Shown here: piece after piece, positions 7,422 to 9,750 of the stretch
How the letters are laid out: each line of letters opens with the position of its first letter
How positions within the stretch are numbered: the first letter of the stretch is position 1
From: Chloroflexota bacterium
GTDB taxonomy: Bacteria > Chloroflexota > Anaerolineae > Promineifilales > Promineifilaceae
Direction of reading: 5' to 3'
Length of the DNA stretch: 9,750 nucleotides
NCBI GenBank assembly: GCA_024223125.1
Contig: JAAEOP010000140.1
Coordinates: 1 to 9,750, forward strand
The notes under the pieces: model-generated
Database searches by the model: none
Told to the model about the DNA's origin: nothing
The model's input: the letters and a program-made list of their open reading frames with translations, nothing else
Made by a program: the position numbers and the translations under genes

Positions 7422-7478
7422 CAGTGTGCAGTGTTCAGTGCGCGATCTGAACTGAACACTGATTACTGAAAACTGAGC
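7422..7478. repeat. Heptamer tandem repeats arranged as an inverted repeat
   Basis: Three 7-base units of the form CAGTGNN (starts 7422, 7429, 7436) are followed by four units of the form ACTGANN (7451, 7458, 7465, 7472) on the opposite sense. Together they give a perfect 11-base inverted repeat, CAGTGTTCAGT (7429-7439) with ACTGAACACTG (7451-7461), around an 11-base loop. It lies between the divergent SCP2 and DUF3179 genes and ends four bases before the latter's ribosome site. It resembles the short tandem heptamer repeats of cyanobacterial and other genomes. Confidence 0.7.
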
Positions 7479-7492
7479 CTAAGGAGAGTTAG

Positions 7493-8575
7493 ATGCCAAA
7501 ATTTAAAGGATGGTTTCCTGTACTAATGTTGTTTTTAGCCGGTTGTTCGGCGGCTGGGGGGCGTGAGGTGGAATCGGACACAGCCGCTGTTACCCCACCG
7601 ACTGACCGCGAACCAGCCGAAAAATATGCCGATTTCGATATTGTGACCCTGCTGCCGCGTGATGCGATTCCGGCCATAGACAACCCCAAATTTCTTTCCC
7701 CCGACGAGGCGGATGAATTCTACGATCCCGACGAACTGATTATTGGCGTGGAATTTGAAGGAGATGCTCGCGCTTACTCTGTACCTTTTCTCAGCGGTCA
7801 CGAAATTGTGAATGATCTGGTAGGCAGCCGTAAAATTGCCGTTACCTGGTGACCGCTTTGCTTTACGGGCATCGTGTATGACCGTGAAATTGAAGGGCAG
7901 GAATTTAGCTTTGGTGTCTCCGGCAAACTCATCCGCAATGTATTAGTGATGTATGATCGCCAGACCGAAAGTTATTGGAGCCAATTGTTGGGTGAAGCAG
8001 TGGAAGGGCCAATGGTAGGTACAAAGTTGGATTTTGTACCTTCGTGGATGATGACCTGGGCTGAATGGAAAGAACGTCATCCTGATTCTGTGGCGTTGGA
8101 CAAAAACGGCCGTCGCGGCGGCCGCGATCAATATGCCGGTTACTACGCTTCTGGTTCCCCTGGCGTCATTGGAGAAACAATATTTGATGACCGGCTGACG
8201 ACCAAAGCGTTTGTAGCCGGGGTGGAGTTGGATGACGCTGTTATCGCTTACCCGTACAGTGCCTTGAACGAAACCCCTTATTTGAATGATATGGTGGGCG
8301 GTACGGCCGTCCTCGTTGTCTTTGATCCTGATGCGGCCGTTTCCCTGGCCTTTAATCGCACCCTCAATGGAGAAACGCTCACCTTCACCCCCACCGGCGA
8401 CCCTTTCCGCATGACGGATGCTGAAACCGGAACCCTGTGGGACGCCTTCACCGGGGAAGCCCTGGAAGGGGCATTGGCCGGGCAGCAGTTAGAACGGCTC
8501 AAAAGCACCGCCTCCTTCTGGTTTGGCTGGAAAGATATTCATCCAAATACGCTTGTTTACGGAGACCAGGAATGA
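7493..8575 (+). CDS. DUF3179 lipoprotein, probable selenoprotein (in-frame TGA = Sec120)
   Basis: One 360-residue gene if the TGA at 7850-7852 is read through. The start is firm: AAGGAG (7481-7486) six bases before ATG, then a lipoprotein signal with LAGC lipobox (Cys18). The protein is lipidated and acts outside the cytoplasmic membrane. DUF3179 features lie on both sides of the TGA: EFEGDARAY and HEIVND before it; PLCFTGIVYDRE, GVSGKL, VMYDRQTESYWSQ, the W-x-x-W-x-x-x-HP stretch and GYYASG after it. The family motif is TxCPLCxTG; here it reads TW-(TGA)-PLCFTG, so the stop replaces the first Cys. With Sec this makes a UxxC redox pair (Sec120, Cys123). A SECIS-like hairpin follows the TGA. 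The codons beyond stay intact for 241 residues, and the second half has no ribosome site of its own. Biochemical role unknown. A nonsense mutation or sequencing error is the alternative. Confidence 0.85.
7862..7888 (+). promoter_or_regulatory. Candidate bacterial SECIS element
   Basis: Directly after the in-frame TGA the RNA can fold as UUUACGG (7862-7868) with CCGUGAA (7882-7888), seven pairs including one U-G, then a G-A mismatch, then CAU/AUG (7870-7872, 7878-7880) capped by a five-base loop CGUGU (7873-7877). The loop opens 20 bases after the TGA and has G at its second position. As I recall the bacterial SECIS rules, the loop should be 16-37 bases from UGA with a G in its first two bases; this fits. 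It would recruit SelB with Sec-tRNA. Confidence 0.7.
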
Positions 8576-8656
8576 ATCTCTAAAAGGCAACAACGGATAC
8601 AAGAAATGAATTGTGAATGGAGGCGTTTTATTCTTCGGAACACGCCTGACTACACC

Positions 8657-8680
8657 ACAATATGGTACAATGGAAATTGT
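8657..8680 (+). promoter_or_regulatory. Candidate promoter/operator of the toxin-antitoxin pair
   Basis: ACAAT occurs at 8657 and 8667, ten bases apart (one helix turn), and its complement ATTGT at 8676-8680 forms ACAAT-GGAA-ATTGT directly before the ATG at 8681. TACAAT (8666-8671) could be a -10, but no good -35 is seen. An upstream AGGCGT/ACGCCT inverted repeat (8621-8647) may end the previous transcript. Confidence 0.3.
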
Positions 8681-8989
8681 ATGGATATTGATGAAATCAA
8701 GGCTTTGGTCGGCGCTGGAAAATTTCGCTTGAGTTTGCATGCAGAAATGGAAACCGCCGCTGATAATTTGCACATCTCTGAAATTGTTACAGCTATCCTA
8801 AACGATGACCCACTTGAGAAATATCCAGACACAGGCCGGGGCGAAAGTTGTCTTTTACTCGGATTTGTCAAAGATATCCCACTTCATGTCGTATGTGGGT
8901 TCCGGGCGGGAAACGTTATCATTATCACTGTATATATTCCAACTCTTCCAAAGTTCGTTGATCCGTGGACAAGGAGAACAGAAGAATGA
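8681..8989 (+). CDS. DUF4258 protein, probable toxin of a type II TA pair
   Basis: A 102-residue protein with the DUF4258 pattern: FRLSLHAEMET (H20), helix ISEIVTAIL, LEKYPDTGRGESCLLLG, LHVVCGF (H69) and IIITVYIP near the end. The fold is related to RelE/MqsR-like RNases, so it is probably an mRNA-targeting toxin; that is inference from family and partner. I chose ATG 8681 (MDIDEIKALV), where family homology begins, over ATG 8606, which would add 25 unrelated residues; a modest GGAAA precedes it. Its TGA overlaps the next ATG by four bases (ATGA), so toxin and antitoxin are translationally coupled. The order is toxin first, as in MqsRA. Confidence 0.82.
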   Translation: MDIDEIKALVGAGKFRLSLHAEMETAADNLHISEIVTAILNDDPLEKYPDTGRGESCLLLGFVKDIPLHVVCGFRAGNVIIITVYIPTLPKFVDPWTRRTEE

Positions 8990-9246
8990 CACAAAATGAA
9001 AAATGCCGTTATTGCGGCAACGAGCAGTTTCAAATGCGCTTAGTTCGCTACATTTACAGTCGAGATAACCACGATTTACTTGTACCTGAAATGCCAGTTG
9101 ATGTATGCTTGGAATGCGGCATGATCTACTATCATGGTGCGGCCCTGCTGGAAGTTGAAGCTCAGTTTAAGGCCATCTACCAACAAAACAAACAGCCGGA
9201 TCGTTACCTGACAATGCCTGTCATGGATTATGCGATGTCTGGTTAA
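8986..9246 (+). CDS. YgiT/MqsA-type zinc-finger antitoxin, short form
   Basis: An 86-residue protein with two CxxC pairs (C7-x-x-C10 and C41-x-x-C44) that should bind one zinc, as in the N-terminal domain of MqsA. The LVPEMPVDVCLECG stretch is characteristic of YgiT-type fingers. AAGGAG (8971-8976) precedes the ATG, which overlaps the toxin stop. It should bind and neutralise the DUF4258 toxin. MqsA of E. coli is longer (about 131 residues) and carries a C-terminal Xre helix-turn-helix; this protein ends with LTMPVMDYAMSG and has none, so it cannot repress its own operon in the MqsA way. The short form is common beside DUF4258 proteins. Confidence 0.85.
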   Translation: MTQNEKCRYCGNEQFQMRLVRYIYSRDNHDLLVPEMPVDVCLECGMIYYHGAALLEVEAQFKAIYQQNKQPDRYLTMPVMDYAMSG

Positions 9247-9322
9247 ATGATAGGCGGTAGAAAAATAAATAACGACGACATTCTACTACTTACAACCCCG
9301 CCGCCGCGCAAACGCCTCTCCC

Positions 9323-9750
9323 CTACGATTGGGCATTGGGGTGCAGGGAGGCAAAATAATCCAGCAGGGTGCGGTGGATGAACACCCAGCCGCCCCCCAC
9401 CCGCCGCAGCAAAATCCGTTCTGCCATCCCGTCCAGATAAGCCACCAACAATTTATCCCTAAACGGAAACGACAAAATACCCTGCCGTGCCAACAACCAG
9501 CGCAGCACGTAATGCTGCAACACCGTCAGCCCCCCATAATCAACCAGCCCGCCAACCAGCCCGCCAACCAGCCCGACAACCAGCCCGACAAACAGCCCGA
9601 CAAACAGCCCGACAAACAGCCCGCCAACCAGCCCGCCAACCAGCCCGAAAAACAGCCCGCCAACCAGCCCGCCAACCAGCTCATTTTTAATTACTTTTAG
9701 GAGACGCCTGGGTGGAGGGGGAAACCAGCGCAATTTCTCATACAAATTGA
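9323..9750 (-). CDS. C-terminal part of a NACHT/STAND-type protein, 5' part beyond window
   Basis: The minus frame is open at base 9750 and ends at TAG 9325-9323; the TTG at 9745 is not a convincing start, so this is the last ~142 codons of a larger gene. It reads YEKLRWFPPPPRRLL, then eleven Gly-rich four-residue repeats (GGLV, VGLF, FGLV), then LQHYVLRWLLARQGILSFPFRD, a basic RILLRRVGGGWVFIHR and TLLDYFASLHPNAQS. The FIHRxLxDYFA ending matches the end of many NACHT NTPases (FxHRxxxEYFA), and Gly-zipper membrane-like repeats before it are known in cyanobacterial and Chloroflexota members. NACHT proteins often act in phage defence or signalling. The ATPase domain is not visible, so the assignment rests on the tail alone. 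Confidence 0.65.
   Translation of the reverse strand, partial: NLYEKLRWFPPPPRRLLKVIKNELVGGLVGGLFFGLVGGLVGGLFVGLFVGLFVGLVVGLVGGLVGGLVDYGGLTVLQHYVLRWLLARQGILSFPFRDKLLVAYLDGMAERILLRRVGGGWVFIHRTLLDYFASLHPNAQS
9541..9684. repeat. 12-base tandem repeat inside the NACHT-like gene
   Basis: Eleven units of twelve bases, consensus CAACCAGCCCGC, plus a twelfth degraded unit. Variants fall at base 4 (C or A), at base 12 (C or A) and, in one unit, at base 1. On the coding (minus) strand each unit gives a four-residue Gly block. Length change is in frame and should be easy by slippage. Confidence 0.95.

Larger units (their letters stand above)
687..8310. repeat. Dispersed palindromic octamer ACGGCCGT, 18 exact copies
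   Basis: Exact copies start at 687, 1237, 2549, 2739, 3234, 3356, 3860, 3961, 4542, 4600, 4755, 5196, 5303, 5981, 6362, 7368, 8106 and 8303. Chance at equal base use is about 0.15 per window. Copies lie in several genes, both strands and different codon phases (Thr-Ala-Val, Asn-Gly-Arg), and in two gaps, so protein sequence does not explain them. It behaves like the HIP1 palindrome of cyanobacteria. Near copies GCGGCCGT occur at 1330, 6735 and 8333. Confidence 0.85.

Noticed and set aside
7850..7852. TGA read as Trp (alternative genetic code)
   Set aside because: TGA ends other genes in the window (2501, 3500, 8987), and the family has Cys, not Trp, at this column.
7874..8575. Second half of the DUF3179 gene as a separate gene starting at GTG 7874
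   Set aside because: No ribosome site, the start lies inside the SECIS-like loop, and it would lack the conserved PLCFTG part of the motif.
8606..8680. N-terminal extension of the DUF4258 protein from ATG 8606
   Set aside because: The extra 25 residues do not resemble the family and cover the likely promoter/operator.
9329..9700. Plus-strand frames with QPANQPAN or ARQPARQP repeats
   Set aside because: Shadows of the 12-base repeat; the minus frame has a recognisable NACHT-like ending and non-repeat flanks.

Overview
The window looks like a stretch of a bacterial chromosome of mid GC content, most likely from a Chloroflexota (Anaerolineae-like) bacterium. That placement is an inference. It rests on a membrane-anchored deacetylase with a long Thr/Pro linker, a DUF3179 lipoprotein, a STAND/NACHT-type protein with Gly-rich 4-residue repeats, and a strongly over-represented palindromic octamer (ACGGCCGT, 18 exact copies). 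No rRNA, tRNA, CRISPR array or transposase was seen.

Layout, left to right. (1) 1-2114, minus strand: the first 704 codons of a PLD-nuclease/SNF2-helicase fusion that runs off the left edge. (2) 2387-2686, plus strand: two tiny single-span membrane proteins that resemble each other. (3) 5683-2816, minus strand: an operon of a 7TM-GAF-HisKA_3 sensor kinase followed 27 bases later by a NarL/LuxR-type response regulator. (4) 5813-6934, plus strand: an anchored NodB polysaccharide deacetylase, possibly leaderless, ending in a strong hairpin shared with the convergent SCP2-domain gene (7297-6980, minus). (5) 7493-8575, plus strand: a DUF3179 lipoprotein with an in-frame TGA at 7850-7852. (6) 8681-9246, plus strand: a DUF4258 toxin / YgiT-type zinc antitoxin pair with a 4-base ATGA overlap. 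(7) 9323-9750, minus strand: the C-terminal part of a probable NACHT/STAND protein, entering from the right edge.

The most notable result is the DUF3179 gene. A plain ORF reading breaks it in two, but the TGA falls exactly on the first Cys of the family's CPLC motif. It is followed, at the right distance, by a stem-loop that fits a bacterial SECIS element. I read it as one 360-residue selenolipoprotein with a UxxC redox motif (Sec120, Cys123) rather than as a pseudogene. TGA is an ordinary stop elsewhere in the window (2501, 3500 and 8987), so the code is not reassigned.

How the genes fit together: the kinase/regulator pair is a self-contained signalling unit whose target is unknown. The deacetylase and the selenolipoprotein are cell-envelope proteins. 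The helicase-nuclease, toxin-antitoxin pair and NACHT-like protein are typical of defence or accessory content and sit at the two ends of the window, with ordinary genes between them.
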